Shown: piece after piece, positions 6,746 through 14,433 of the stretch
Layout of the letters: every line of letters starts with the position of its first letter
Numbering within the stretch: position 1 is the stretch's first letter
Source: a bacterium
GTDB taxonomy: Bacteria; Spirochaetota; UBA4802; UBA5550
Reading direction: 5' to 3'
Assembly: GCA_024224995.1 (NCBI GenBank)
Contig: JAAENB010000612.1
Location: forward strand, 1 to 22,331
DNA length: 22,331 nucleotides
The notes under the pieces: model-generated
Seen by the model: the letters and a program-made list of their open reading frames with translations, nothing else
Told to the model about the DNA's origin: nothing
Database searches by the model: none
Program-made: the position numbers and the translations under genes

Positions 6746-9189
6746 CCGGAAAACCGCTTCAGCAGCAAAGAATTCGTAACCACGGAAACCGAACTAAACG
6801 CCATAGCTCCACCGGCAATAACCGGGTTCAGCAAACCCATGGCAGCAAAGGGAATACCGATAATATTATAAATAAAGGCCCAGAAAAGATTCTGCTTTAT
6901 CTTGGTCATGGTTTTCCTGGAAAGCAGAATGGCAGTAACAATGGCAGTAAGACTTCCCTGGATGAGCGTAACATCACCGGACTCAATAGCGATATCACTC
7001 CCCGTACCCATAGCCATGCCAATGTCGGCCGTAGTGAGCGCGGGAGCGTCATTGATGCCGTCGCCTACCATAGCAACAACGAGCCCTTTTTCCTGCAGCT
7101 TCTTAACTTCACCGGCCTTATTCTCGGGCAGCACATGAGCCAGGATATGATCCGGCGCGATTCCAACCTGCTTGCCAATGGCTTCGGCAGTCCGGCTATT
7201 GTCGCCGGTAATCATAAAAACATCAATCCCCATATTCATAAGAGATTCAATAGCAGGTTTTGAATCTTCTTTCACGGTATCGGCAATGGCAATGAGCCCT
7301 TTAAGAATTTTGTTGATAGCAATATAGATAACGGTCTTTCCTTCTTTCTCAAGTTCCGCGACCTGCTTTTCCGCTGCCGCAGTATCAATGGCCTTTTCTT
7401 TCATAAGAACAGCAGTTCCGGCTAAAATCTCCGCCTCACCGCTCAGGGCCGCAACCCCTTTGCCGGGAATCGCACGGAACTCAGCGGGATCGGGAATGGA
7501 ATTGAACTGAGCGTTTGCCTTCCTGGTTACGGCTTCACCCAGGGGATGTTCCGATTTCTTTTCGGCAATGGCGCTTAACTCAAGAAGTTTTTCAACAGTG
7601 ATATCGCCAACAGGAACGATATCCGTAACAGCAGGTTCTCCTTTTGTAATGGTCCCGGTTTTATCCAGAACAATGGAATTTATTTTCAGAGCCCGCTCCA
7701 GGCTTTCCCCGTTCTTAATTAGTATCCCATTTTCCGCACCTTTGCCGGTTCCAACCATAATGGCAGTGGGAGTGGCAAGTCCTAACGCGCAGGGACAGGC
7801 AATAACCAGGACAGAGACCGCGGCAATAATTCCCATAGTCCTGTCACCAAGGATAAAGGTCCACACGAGAAAAGTAATAATCGCGATTCCCAGGACCGTG
7901 GGCACGAAGTAGGCGGCAACAGTATCGGCCAGGCGTTGAATAGGAGCCTTTGATCCTTGGGCGTCTTCAACGACCTGAATAATGCGGGCAAGAATTGTAT
8001 CCCTGCCCACTTTGGTAGACAAAATAGTAAGGGCGCCGTGTTTATTAATAGTCCCGCCAATGACGGGATCATCTTTTTGTTTTTCAACGGGAATACTTTC
8101 CCCGCTGATCATGCTTTCGTCTACTGAGGAGTTCCCTTCAAGAACAACACCGTCAACGGCGATCTTATCTCCCGGCCGCACAACAATACGGTCATTAACT
8201 ACGACCTGTTCAATGGGAATATCTTTCTCATCACCCTCCCGGATAACACGGGCGGTTTTCGGCTGAAGGCCAATCAGTTTTTTAATGGCTTCAGAAGTTT
8301 TTCCTTTAGCGACCGCTTCGAAATATTTTCCAAGAAGCACAAGGGTGATAATTATCGCTGATGCTTCGAAATAAAGCTGGGGCCGGGCTCCGGGCAGGAG
8401 CTCTTTAATAAAGCCGTTGTAGATGCTGAAAAAATAAGCGGCACTGGTTCCCATGGCAACCAGAAGATCCATTCCCGGGCTTTTCGATTTTAAGCCATGC
8501 CAGGCATTTTTATAAAAACGCCAGCCGATAAAAAACTGAACCGGCGTAGCCACAGCCAGCTGGAAAAACGGGTTGTGTAAAAACTCAATGGGTATTTTGA
8601 AAATACCGGTCACCATAGCCAGGATCAGGGGAAGGCTCAGTACGATAGAAGCAAGGAGGGTCATTTTTAATTTCCCGATCTCTTTTTCACGGGCCTCTTT
8701 TTCCGCGTCCCGGTTTTCACTCTTCACCGGTTCGGCCGTATACCCGGCATCTTCAACCGTTTTTACCAGGTCTTCACCCGTGATGGAACCGCTTTCGAAC
8801 TCAACAGAAGCTCTTTCCGCGGCAAGGTTTACGGAAGCCGAAAGCACTTCGGGAACCGCGTTCAGGGCTTTTTCAACTCTGCCGGAGCAGGCCGCGCAGG
8901 ACATGCCGTATATATTTAAATCGACCCTTTGTAACCTGGTATCAGCATTACTTTTTTCTTCATTCTCTTCTATATAATCTTCTTCAATGACACCGTAACC
9001 CAGGTCTTTGATTGTGTCCCTGATGGTAGTGCCGGAAATTACCAGCTCATCAAATTCAATGACCGCCCGTTCCATGGCAAGGTTAACCGCGGTAGTTTGA
9101 ACTCCTTCTTCTTTATTGAGTCCCTTTTCTATACGCGCGGCGCAAGAGGCGCAGGACATTCCCGTTATATTTATTGTCTCTTTTTTCAT
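6697..9189 (-). CDS. copA: Copper-exporting P1B-type ATPase CopA
   Basis: The protein has 830 residues and exports Cu(I) across the inner membrane using ATP. Two N-terminal heavy-metal-binding domains carry GMSCASC (about 10-16) and GMSCAAC (about 95-101). Then come the membrane segments, SGES of the actuator (362-365), the metal-site CPC (465-467), DKTGT with the phosphorylated Asp (509-513), SEHPLG of the nucleotide domain (546-551) and GDGINDAP (709-716). All are intact. AGGGAG precedes the ATG at 9189. Residues after LLLKRF (808-813), a natural end for the family, are about 17 extra (beginning SGPPDPPKGA) encoded by an inverted-repeat element. The gene is divergent from csoR, and the intergenic operators indicate copper-induced expression. 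Confidence 0.97.
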   Translation of the reverse strand: MKKETINITGMSCASCAARIEKGLNKEEGVQTTAVNLAMERAVIEFDELVISGTTIRDTIKDLGYGVIEEDYIEENEEKSNADTRLQRVDLNIYGMSCAACSGRVEKALNAVPEVLSASVNLAAERASVEFESGSITGEDLVKTVEDAGYTAEPVKSENRDAEKEAREKEIGKLKMTLLASIVLSLPLILAMVTGIFKIPIEFLHNPFFQLAVATPVQFFIGWRFYKNAWHGLKSKSPGMDLLVAMGTSAAYFFSIYNGFIKELLPGARPQLYFEASAIIITLVLLGKYFEAVAKGKTSEAIKKLIGLQPKTARVIREGDEKDIPIEQVVVNDRIVVRPGDKIAVDGVVLEGNSSVDESMISGESIPVEKQKDDPVIGGTINKHGALTILSTKVGRDTILARIIQVVEDAQGSKAPIQRLADTVAAYFVPTVLGIAIITFLVWTFILGDRTMGIIAAVSVLVIACPCALGLATPTAIMVGTGKGAENGILIKNGESLERALKINSIVLDKTGTITKGEPAVTDIVPVGDITVEKLLELSAIAEKKSEHPLGEAVTRKANAQFNSIPDPAEFRAIPGKGVAALSGEAEILAGTAVLMKEKAIDTAAAEKQVAELEKEGKTVIYIAINKILKGLIAIADTVKEDSKPAIESLMNMGIDVFMITGDNSRTAEAIGKQVGIAPDHILAHVLPENKAGEVKKLQEKGLVVAMVGDGINDAPALTTADIGMAMGTGSDIAIESGDVTLIQGSLTAIVTAILLSRKTMTKIKQNLFWAFIYNIIGIPFAAMGLLNPVIAGGAMAFSSVSVVTNSLLLKRFSGPPDPPKGAREKVSSL

Positions 9190-9204
9190 TACAAGCTCCC
9201 TCTC

Positions 9205-9224
9205 ATATACCCCTACCCCCTATA
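9205..9224 (-). promoter_or_regulatory. CsoR operator in front of copA
   Basis: On the minus strand this 20-base site reads TATAGGGGG, then TAGGGGTATAT. It differs by a single base from the site at 9347-9366 in front of csoR. CsoR operators in other bacteria are G-tract sequences flanked by TA-rich ends of this kind. It lies between the -10 box and the ribosome binding site of copA, a position suited to repression. Confidence 0.8.
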
Positions 9225-9231
9225 CGTATAT

Positions 9232-9261
9232 AATATACAACAATTCCATAAGAAAAGTCAA
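9232..9261 (-). promoter_or_regulatory. copA promoter
   Basis: On the minus strand TTGACT (9256-9261) and TATATT (9232-9237) are separated by 18 bases. The CsoR-type operator begins about 7 bases downstream of the -10 box, so it covers the expected start of transcription. Confidence 0.65.
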
Positions 9262-9307
9262 GTTTTAGTCTAAAAAAATAAAAAAATCCACAATTTTTAT
9301 TCGGAAC

Positions 9308-9336
9308 TTGACATTTTCATTAAACAACTATATCTT
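9308..9336 (+). promoter_or_regulatory. csoR promoter
   Basis: TTGACA (9308-9313) and TATCTT (9331-9336) are separated by 17 bases. The expected transcript starts near 9343, about 22 bases before the csoR ATG. The TTG in the -35 box is therefore not the translation start, although the frame stays open through it. Confidence 0.7.
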
Positions 9337-9346
9337 AGTAAATAGA

Positions 9347-9366
9347 TATAGGGGGTACGGGTATAT
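9347..9366 (+). promoter_or_regulatory. CsoR operator overlapping the csoR start
   Basis: The site reads TATAGGGGG, then TACGGGTATAT, and matches the copA-side operator at all but one position. It covers the ribosome binding site of csoR (the G tract) and the first bases of its start codon, so bound repressor would block csoR itself, giving autoregulation. Confidence 0.8.
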
Positions 9367-9688
9367 GACAAAATCTGAGGATCATAATCATCGCCACCAT
9401 CATAGGGACGAGAAAAAGGCTCACCACGATGAAGAATCAAAAAAAAATATGGTAAGCAGGCTTAGCCGTATTGAAGGACAGGTCCGGGGCATTGCCCGCA
9501 TGATAGATGAAGATGTTTATTGTGATGATGTTCTTCACCAGATCTCTTCCGTGGAGTCTGCCTTCCAGGGAGTGAAAGCTGTTCTCCTGGAAGCTCATCT
9601 TAAAAGCTGCGTCATTGAACAGCTCCGGGCGGGCGATGACTCGGTTGTTGATGAACTGCTCGTTACCCTTCGTAAAATGATGAAGTAA
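9365..9688 (+). CDS. csoR: CsoR family copper-sensing repressor
   Basis: The product has 107 residues from the ATG at 9365; the open frame continues 19 codons upstream, but those lie in the promoter. The DUF156 helical fold is evident from SRLSRIEGQVRGI (31-43). The copper site C-H-C is present as C53, H78 and C82, with Y52 before the first Cys as in CsoR. This pattern separates it from RcnR (nickel/cobalt) and FrmR (formaldehyde). Cu(I) binding is expected to release it from DNA and switch on copA. The first 25 residues are unusually His-rich (EDHNHRHHHRDE), which is not needed for the fold and may add metal binding. Confidence 0.95.
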   Translation: MTKSEDHNHRHHHRDEKKAHHDEESKKNMVSRLSRIEGQVRGIARMIDEDVYCDDVLHQISSVESAFQGVKAVLLEAHLKSCVIEQLRAGDDSVVDELLVTLRKMMK

Positions 9689-9696
9689 TATGCCTC

Positions 9697-9743
9697 TCTT
9701 ACCGATTACCGATTACCCGGCCCAAAGGGCCACCGGTTACCTT
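9697..9743 (-). repeat. REP-like palindromic module, copy 2
   Basis: The minus strand matches 953-995 with few changes and includes GGCCC-TTT-GGGCC (9719-9731 on the plus strand). It lies between the convergent csoR and DUF2156 genes, where it may act as a terminator in both directions, although no long T tract follows. The TAA stop of the DUF2156 gene (9737-9739) is part of the repeat. Confidence 0.75.
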
Positions 9744-10612
9744 ATCCCCACCCGGTACTTCTTTATCATGGCCTCGGGCTTATACGTTGCTTTCGCCTGC
9801 CGCAGCGATTCTTTCCCCAGGTCCTGTTCAAAATTGAAGCAGCAATACTGTGCCGGCATGATGCTGGCGAAATTATTAAAAATAAATTGATAGATGCCTT
9901 TAAATTTCCGCCGGGCTTTGGCAAAATGAAGGGCGAATGTTTTATCGTTCAACTCATCTCCAAGGACAAATCCCGCGGGTTCTTTATCAACATAATAAAT
10001 TCCTCCGCACAGGATCAACTCATCATAGAGCTTAAGCGCTTCTCCGCATTCCGCGAAATCGGTTTCTTCCGGCGCTTCTTGAATTCCCTTTTGCCACTCA
10101 TCCAATATCCATTTCGCGTCCGGAAGCCTGTCGTCCGTAAGCGGTAGGGCTTCGTATGTATAACTCTCCCGGAACTGCTTTAAAAGATTTCGTTTTTTAT
10201 GCAGGTTTCTTCCCGCGTATGTGGCGAGCTTTTCTATGGTATGAATATAGTCGGTTTCTCCGTCATCGTAGGTAAAGATAAATTCTTCAGGGTCGAAACC
10301 TTCGAGCCATTCTTCGGGAATTGGAAAAAGAGTTCCATGCTCCTTTATTACCTTCCTGATACAGTTTATATCAATCTCACGGGTATCCCGTGTGGGCATA
10401 ATATAGGGCAGGCCGTTATAGGTTACCCCGGATACAAAAACATCTTCCCCTTCTATTACTTCATACTGATGTGTCTCTCGAAACAAATACAAATTTGAAA
10501 AGCTATATTCCGATACTCTCGTGGGTATATCCCGCATCCTGCTATACAACAGGTCTTTATGATGCAGACCGAGTTTTTCTTTCTTCAATATATTATTTCC
10601 TTCAAGGTTCAT
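9737..10612 (-). CDS. DUF2156 / LPG synthase C-terminal-like GNAT protein
   Basis: The protein has 291 residues. Its tone (SEYSFSNLYLFRE near the N-terminus; GGIYYVDKEPAGFVLGDE and ALHFAKARRKFKGIYQFIFNNFA later) fits the DUF2156 family. That family forms two tandem GNAT folds and includes the C-terminal catalytic domain of phosphatidylglycerol lysyltransferase. There is no membrane domain here, so it is a stand-alone soluble version whose substrate is unknown. The ATG at 10612 has no good ribosome binding site; a TTG at codon 9 has AAGGA upstream and could be the real start. The final residues VGIR and the stop come from a REP-like repeat. Confidence 0.78.
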   Translation of the reverse strand: MNLEGNNILKKEKLGLHHKDLLYSRMRDIPTRVSEYSFSNLYLFRETHQYEVIEGEDVFVSGVTYNGLPYIMPTRDTREIDINCIRKVIKEHGTLFPIPEEWLEGFDPEEFIFTYDDGETDYIHTIEKLATYAGRNLHKKRNLLKQFRESYTYEALPLTDDRLPDAKWILDEWQKGIQEAPEETDFAECGEALKLYDELILCGGIYYVDKEPAGFVLGDELNDKTFALHFAKARRKFKGIYQFIFNNFASIMPAQYCCFNFEQDLGKESLRQAKATYKPEAMIKKYRVGIR

Positions 10613-10760
10613 TTTATAAGATTATTGATTTTTTAAAGCATCCTGTCAACATAATAAAAAGGCCCTTTTTAAATATTATTATTGCGTTAAATTTCGTTGT
10701 CAATAAAGTGTTGATCCTGTTCCGGATGGCAGGGAAAAAATAGATCTTTTTCTGTGTAGA

Positions 10761-10850
10761 TTCCGGAGAGAATCAGCCGAAGATTCTTTCTGAAAGCGAC
10801 GTGACGTCACGTCGCTTTCATGGTACAAACCCCAGGCAATGTCTCCGGAA
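10761..10850. repeat. 90-bp symmetric palindromic element
   Basis: The ends are 9-base inverted repeats, TTCCGGAGA (10761-10769) and TCTCCGGAA (10842-10850). At the exact centre is a perfect 30-base palindrome without a loop (10791-10820), each half being TGAAAGCGACGTGAC. The 21-base spacers between ends and centre are equal in length on both sides but unlike in sequence. The right end runs directly into the tail module in front of the MFS gene. This element fills much of the gap 10613-10889; the rest of that gap (10613-10740) is AT-rich and shows nothing I can name. Confidence 0.85.
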
Positions 10851-10884
10851 ACAGGCCCTGTTTAAAAAGAGTTTCTTAAGAGAG
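10844..10884 (+). repeat. Tail module, copy 2, in the MFS gene leader
   Basis: The segment reads CCGGAAACAGGCCCTG, then TTTAAAAAGAGTTTCTTAAG, nearly identical to 892-933 and to the minus strand of 14311-14347. It ends 5 bases before the ATG at 10890 and supplies the AAGAGAG that is the only candidate ribosome binding site. Confidence 0.8.
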
Positions 10885-10889
10885 AAAAA

Positions 10890-12158
10890 ATGAACATTAC
10901 AACACAAAAAAAAGCATTAACATATAGATGGATAATTTTTTGGATACTGGCACTGGGATATGTCCTGGTCTATTTTCACCGGCAGTGCCCGGCAGTTCTT
11001 GCAATGGATCTCATGAGAGATCTTAAAACAGGCGGTAAGGTTATGGGCCTTTTTGGGTCACTTTATTTTTATCCTTACGCGCTCATGCAGCTTCCGGCAG
11101 GACTCCTTTCCGATTCCTGGGGGCCTCGCAGAACTATCACGCTCTTTTTTATTATCGCCGTAACAGGTTCGGCCATCCTGGGTGCCGCGCCAAACATACA
11201 CTGGGCTCTTGGGGGCCGGCTCCTGGTGGGTATTGGTGTGGCAATGCTTTTTGTCCCTACGCTGAAAGTTCTTTCGCAATGGTTCCGCGTTCGTGAGTTC
11301 GCTACTATGATGGGGATTCTCATGGCTATGGGCGGACTTGGGTCCATGACCTCCGCTGCTCCCCTGGCTTTCTTGAGCAATGCCGTGGGCTGGAGAAATT
11401 CATTTTTCCTGGTTGGGGGATTAACAGTTCTGCTTGCCCTGCTGGTATGGTTTTTTGTTCGAGACACCCCCGCTGAAAAGGGCTGGGCTCCCATTGTTGA
11501 TAGCGATAATTCTTCGGAAGATTCCATTTCTCTCAGAAAGGGTCTTGCTCTTGTGCTGAAAGAAAAAGGGTTCTGGTTTCTTGGAGGCTGGTTTTTCTTT
11601 ACCATGTCTATTTTCTTCTCTTTCGGCGGTCTCTGGGGCGGCCCCTTTCTCATGAATGTTTATGGGCTCGATAAAAACCAGGCCGGAGGCATTCTGTCAA
11701 TGCTTGCCGTGGGAATGATTGTTGGATCTCCCCTGCTCAGTTTTGTCTCCGACAAGATATTCAAAAGCAGGAAAAAAGTGATCGTTATTTGCAGTGTTAT
11801 TAACTGTGTTATTGCCGCGTTCCTGGCGTTTAATACCAACGGCTTTTCCATTGCCGCGCTATATATTCTCTGTTTCTCTCTGGGCGCCTTTACAAGCTCT
11901 GTTGTTGTTATCGGTTTTACCGCGAATAAAGAACTCTTCCCTGTTGCCATTGCCGGTAGTTCTACGGGGCTTATTAACCTGTTCCCCTTTGCAGGCGGTG
12001 CTGTTTTTCAGCAGGTTCTGGGGTTTGTTCTTGAGCGTCACGGCAAAGTAAATAACGCTTTTACTCTTGAGGGGTATGAGTCCGCTTTCCTGGTGCTTTT
12101 TGTTTGTTCGGTTATTGCTCTTCTTTTTTCTTTGCGGGTGAAGGAGACGTTTACGTAG
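10890..12158 (+). CDS. MFS transporter, 12-TM
   Basis: The protein has 422 residues and about twelve hydrophobic segments spread over its whole length, the full size of a major facilitator superfamily transporter. The loop between helices 2 and 3 has the family motif A in the form GLLSDSWGPRR, and YFHRQ in helix 1 is typical of the organophosphate/anion-cation symporter-like branch. A charged loop (RDTPAEKGW onward) divides the two six-helix halves. The substrate cannot be told from sequence. The ATG at 10890 follows AAGAGAG, which belongs to a repeat module. The gene stands alone; the next gene is convergent. Confidence 0.9.
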   Translation: MNITTQKKALTYRWIIFWILALGYVLVYFHRQCPAVLAMDLMRDLKTGGKVMGLFGSLYFYPYALMQLPAGLLSDSWGPRRTITLFFIIAVTGSAILGAAPNIHWALGGRLLVGIGVAMLFVPTLKVLSQWFRVREFATMMGILMAMGGLGSMTSAAPLAFLSNAVGWRNSFFLVGGLTVLLALLVWFFVRDTPAEKGWAPIVDSDNSSEDSISLRKGLALVLKEKGFWFLGGWFFFTMSIFFSFGGLWGGPFLMNVYGLDKNQAGGILSMLAVGMIVGSPLLSFVSDKIFKSRKKVIVICSVINCVIAAFLAFNTNGFSIAALYILCFSLGAFTSSVVVIGFTANKELFPVAIAGSSTGLINLFPFAGGAVFQQVLGFVLERHGKVNNAFTLEGYESAFLVLFVCSVIALLFSLRVKETFT

Positions 12159-12224
12159 ATCCCTTCTGAACAGGAAAGAAGCTGCATCTGCTCTGCGTCC
12201 TCCACACCTCTTTAAAAACAATAT

Positions 12225-12752
12225 CTATTTGAATTCTGCTTCAATTACTTTTCTTTTTAACCGCCTTGCTTTTACTTCATATATGAGAGTACAGTTATAG
12301 TCTTTATCAAATTTTATTTCAATAACTGATCCTCCCTGTATGATAATCTTCACTTCCCTGGCTAAGTCGGTACGCACCGGAATCTCCAATATTGAGCAGC
12401 AACAGCCTCGCACAATCTCGGTTAAAAATTTAAAATCTTCCAATACCATGTGTTCCGCGTTAAGAACTGCCCGCATCTTGGCGAAATGTCTCTTTGCCAC
12501 CTCGTTTCTTAACGTTTTACTGGTAGCAGCAGTTGCTTTTACCCGGTAGGTATTATTATCTATCCAGCCCAGGTTTCTCCAGACTTCCCCTACGGGTAAG
12601 TCTGCTTTATTCTCCAATTTGCAAGACATAAATGAAACTACCGGAACCGTTATTGCAAGAATCATAGAGCCTATTATTATTTTCTTTTTTACGAAGGAAA
12701 CCAGGAAAAAAATTAATTCAATCAACAGGCTTGGAAAATTATTATATATCAT
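12225..12752 (-). CDS. Probable lipoprotein or membrane-anchored protein, unknown function
   Basis: The frame has 175 codons from the ATG at 12752. A KKK cluster at 22-24 is followed by a hydrophobic stretch ending in SFMSC (C44), which resembles a relaxed lipobox; the mature part would be about 130 residues. A second hydrophobic run before KKK is unusual for a signal peptide, so the true start may be internal, but no good start codon with a binding site is visible. The promoter places the transcript start close to the ATG, leaving little or no leader. GCCCS at about residue 115 is a curious cysteine run. The family is not recognised. Confidence 0.65.
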   Translation of the reverse strand: MIYNNFPSLLIELIFFLVSFVKKKIIIGSMILAITVPVVSFMSCKLENKADLPVGEVWRNLGWIDNNTYRVKATAATSKTLRNEVAKRHFAKMRAVLNAEHMVLEDFKFLTEIVRGCCCSILEIPVRTDLAREVKIIIQGGSVIEIKFDKDYNCTLIYEVKARRLKRKVIEAEFK

Positions 12753-12758
12753 CTATAA

Positions 12759-12787
12759 AATATAGTAGAAATTCAATAAGGTGTCAA
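12759..12787 (-). promoter_or_regulatory. Promoter of the lipoprotein-like gene
   Basis: On the minus strand TTGACA (12782-12787) and TATATT (12759-12764) have a 17-base spacer, close to the sigma-70 consensus. Transcription would begin at about 12752, at or next to the ATG, so the message could be leaderless. Confidence 0.7.
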
Positions 12788-12799
12788 GCTCTAATATAA

Positions 12800-13501
12800 T
12801 TATCCTTTCCCCAACAAGCGCAAACTCCGTTCCGCCTCCCATACCCATTGCTCACACGCTTTCTTTGCTATCACTTCTTTCAAAACAGCAACAACTCTTT
12901 CATCGGGAAAAGCTGAAAACGCCCGTATCAGCTTCCAGATCATAACTTCGTCGTCCCTGTTTTTATTATACAAGTCTAAAAGCGCGGGCAATGCTTCTGT
13001 TTTTTCTTCATTAAAAGAGATATGCCCCAATACATCAACTGCCTCAAGTAACTGAGACCGGGAAAAGGTACCGATATTATTTAAGACCGCGTGAAGTGCC
13101 GTTTCCCCGCAGCGGATTAAAATCCTCGCTGCGATATCCCTGGGACACGGATAACTATCTTTACCAAATTTTTTATTTGGCAAGCGGCTGTGCTGATTAT
13201 TGCCGATAGCACCTAACAGGGGCAGCAGCAATTCTACGGATTTGTCTTTTAAAGCGGCTAGCGCGTCCCCTATGGCAATCTTCGTGTAGAGCTTCTTCTC
13301 TTTTTTTAGAGCCTCTATTAGATCGGGAACAAGTTCTTCAAGGCTCATTTTTTTTATGATTATCGCCCCCCTGGTTCTTTCTGTTGGGATCTTTGATGAT
13401 AATAAATCTTTTAGCAGGGAGATATCAATATTTTCATCTATTATTATTGCGGATTCATCAACGAAACCTCTTGATTCCAGGTCTTTCTTTGAGCTTTTCA
13501 T
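12800..13501 (-). CDS. HEAT-repeat protein, translationally coupled to the radical SAM gene
   Basis: The product has 233 residues from the ATG at 13501; the frame is open further upstream but that part lies inside the preceding gene. From about residue 30 on it is made of paired helices with the periodic pattern of HEAT or PBS-lyase-like repeats (LVPDLIEALKKEKKLYTKIA; ALPALLDLYNKNRDDEVMIW; VVAVLKEVIAKKA). Such proteins are scaffolds for protein contacts, not enzymes. Start and upstream stop share one base (TAATG), so translation is probably coupled. This makes a role together with the radical SAM protein plausible but unproven. Confidence 0.82.
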   Translation of the reverse strand: MKSSKKDLESRGFVDESAIIIDENIDISLLKDLLSSKIPTERTRGAIIIKKMSLEELVPDLIEALKKEKKLYTKIAIGDALAALKDKSVELLLPLLGAIGNNQHSRLPNKKFGKDSYPCPRDIAARILIRCGETALHAVLNNIGTFSRSQLLEAVDVLGHISFNEEKTEALPALLDLYNKNRDDEVMIWKLIRAFSAFPDERVVAVLKEVIAKKACEQWVWEAERSLRLLGKG

Positions 13502-14295
13502 TACAAATGAATCCTCAGGTCCAGGCGTTTTTCTTTCCCCAGCTCCTCCAGCTCCTGCCGGAGCTCTGTCCAATAAGCATGCTCCTTCGAAAAAATCACT
13601 GTTTCTATTTGCTCTTTCTTCGCGGGAAAATGCCGCGTTAGAATATCATCAACATTCTGCCGGTTAGGACTCGACGGTTCCGTTAGGCTGAGTCCGTAAA
13701 TCCAGATCGAATCCGTAAGAGGTGCCAGCATGTTTACCAGCGGGATCACATCACTGATATATGGGATAACCGGGCAAATCAGCGCGGAAGTTTTAACGCC
13801 TGCTTCCCGTACCATACCCAGGGCTTTGATCCTGTCACCGGTGTTTATGGTCCTGTATTCAAAGAGCTCGCGGATCTTGTCATCGGTAAAGGCGACAGAG
13901 ACACTTACGGACGCGTTTTCCATTTTCGCCAGCAGGTCAATATCACGGGTTACCAGGTTGGACTTGGTAAGTATGCTCGCGGAAAATCCCCGTTCCAGCA
14001 ATAACTCAAGCACCTGCCGTGTCTGCCGGTGCTCTTCCTCACACGGCTGGTACGGATCGGTTTTGTATCCCATATAAATACTTTGAGGAGAAATCTTTGC
14101 CAGTTCTTCACTTAACTGTCCGCGAATATCCGGGTATATACGGACCTCTTTTGTCCAGTCCGTTTCCGCTTCTTTTAGCGCATAACAGTAATAGCAATAG
14201 TGCTCGCACCCGACGTATGTGTCTGCCTGGTAATCCAGGTTTTCCAGGCCGCAATCCGTCAGGATTGGTCGATTAGAACAGGTTGTTATTTTCAT
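13501..14295 (-). CDS. Radical SAM protein, spore photoproduct lyase-like family
   Basis: The protein has 264 residues with the radical SAM cluster motif CEHYCYYC (C30, C34, C37), which binds a [4Fe-4S] cluster and cleaves S-adenosylmethionine. The surrounding GCEHYCYYCYAL, YMGYKTDPYQPCEEEH and ILTKSNLVTRDIDLL blocks match the SplB/COG1533 group, annotated as DNA repair photolyases. True spore photoproduct lyases are nearer 340 residues, so this is a shorter relative and its substrate is open. AAGGAGG sits 9 bases before the ATG at 14295. The next gene downstream overlaps by one base and encodes a HEAT-repeat protein. Confidence 0.88.
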   Translation of the reverse strand: MKITTCSNRPILTDCGLENLDYQADTYVGCEHYCYYCYALKEAETDWTKEVRIYPDIRGQLSEELAKISPQSIYMGYKTDPYQPCEEEHRQTRQVLELLLERGFSASILTKSNLVTRDIDLLAKMENASVSVSVAFTDDKIRELFEYRTINTGDRIKALGMVREAGVKTSALICPVIPYISDVIPLVNMLAPLTDSIWIYGLSLTEPSSPNRQNVDDILTRHFPAKKEQIETVIFSKEHAYWTELRQELEELGKEKRLDLRIHL

Positions 14296-14310
14296 AGCAT
14301 GTGCCTCCTT

Positions 14311-14347
14311 TTAAAAAACTCTTTTTAAACAGGGCCGGTTTCCGGGA
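14311..14347 (-). repeat. Tail module, copy 3, in the radical SAM gene leader
   Basis: The minus strand reads CCGGAAACCGGCCCTG, then TTTAAAAAGAGTTTTTT, and runs into the AAGGAGG of the radical SAM gene. Its orientation relative to the gene is the same as that of copy 2 in front of the MFS gene. Confidence 0.75.
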
Positions 14348-14348
14348 A

Positions 14349-14392
14349 GAGAGACGTTGCATGCAACGTCTTTACGGGTTGGTTTCCGGAGA
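14349..14392 (+). repeat. Short copy of the CGTTGCA palindrome module
   Basis: GACGTTGCA-TGCAACGTC (14353-14370) is a perfect 18-base palindrome followed by TTTACGGGTTGGTTTCCGG. It resembles the centre of the 167-bp repeat (CTTTACTGGCTGGTTT after its palindrome). It is inverted with respect to the full copy next to it at 14434-14600, so the island contains head-to-head copies. Confidence 0.7.
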
Positions 14393-14433
14393 TTTGTCCC
14401 GGGTCAACACCACAGAGCCAAAAAAACACCGAT

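Noticed and set aside
9308..9364. Upstream extension of CsoR to a TTG at 9308
   Set aside because: The TTG is part of the -35 box; promoter and operator occupy this segment and the ATG at 9365 gives the normal family start.
13502..13573. Longer N-terminus of the HEAT-repeat protein
   Set aside because: It lies inside the radical SAM gene in another frame, and the low-complexity residues there are not HEAT-like; the ATG overlapping the stop is a better start.
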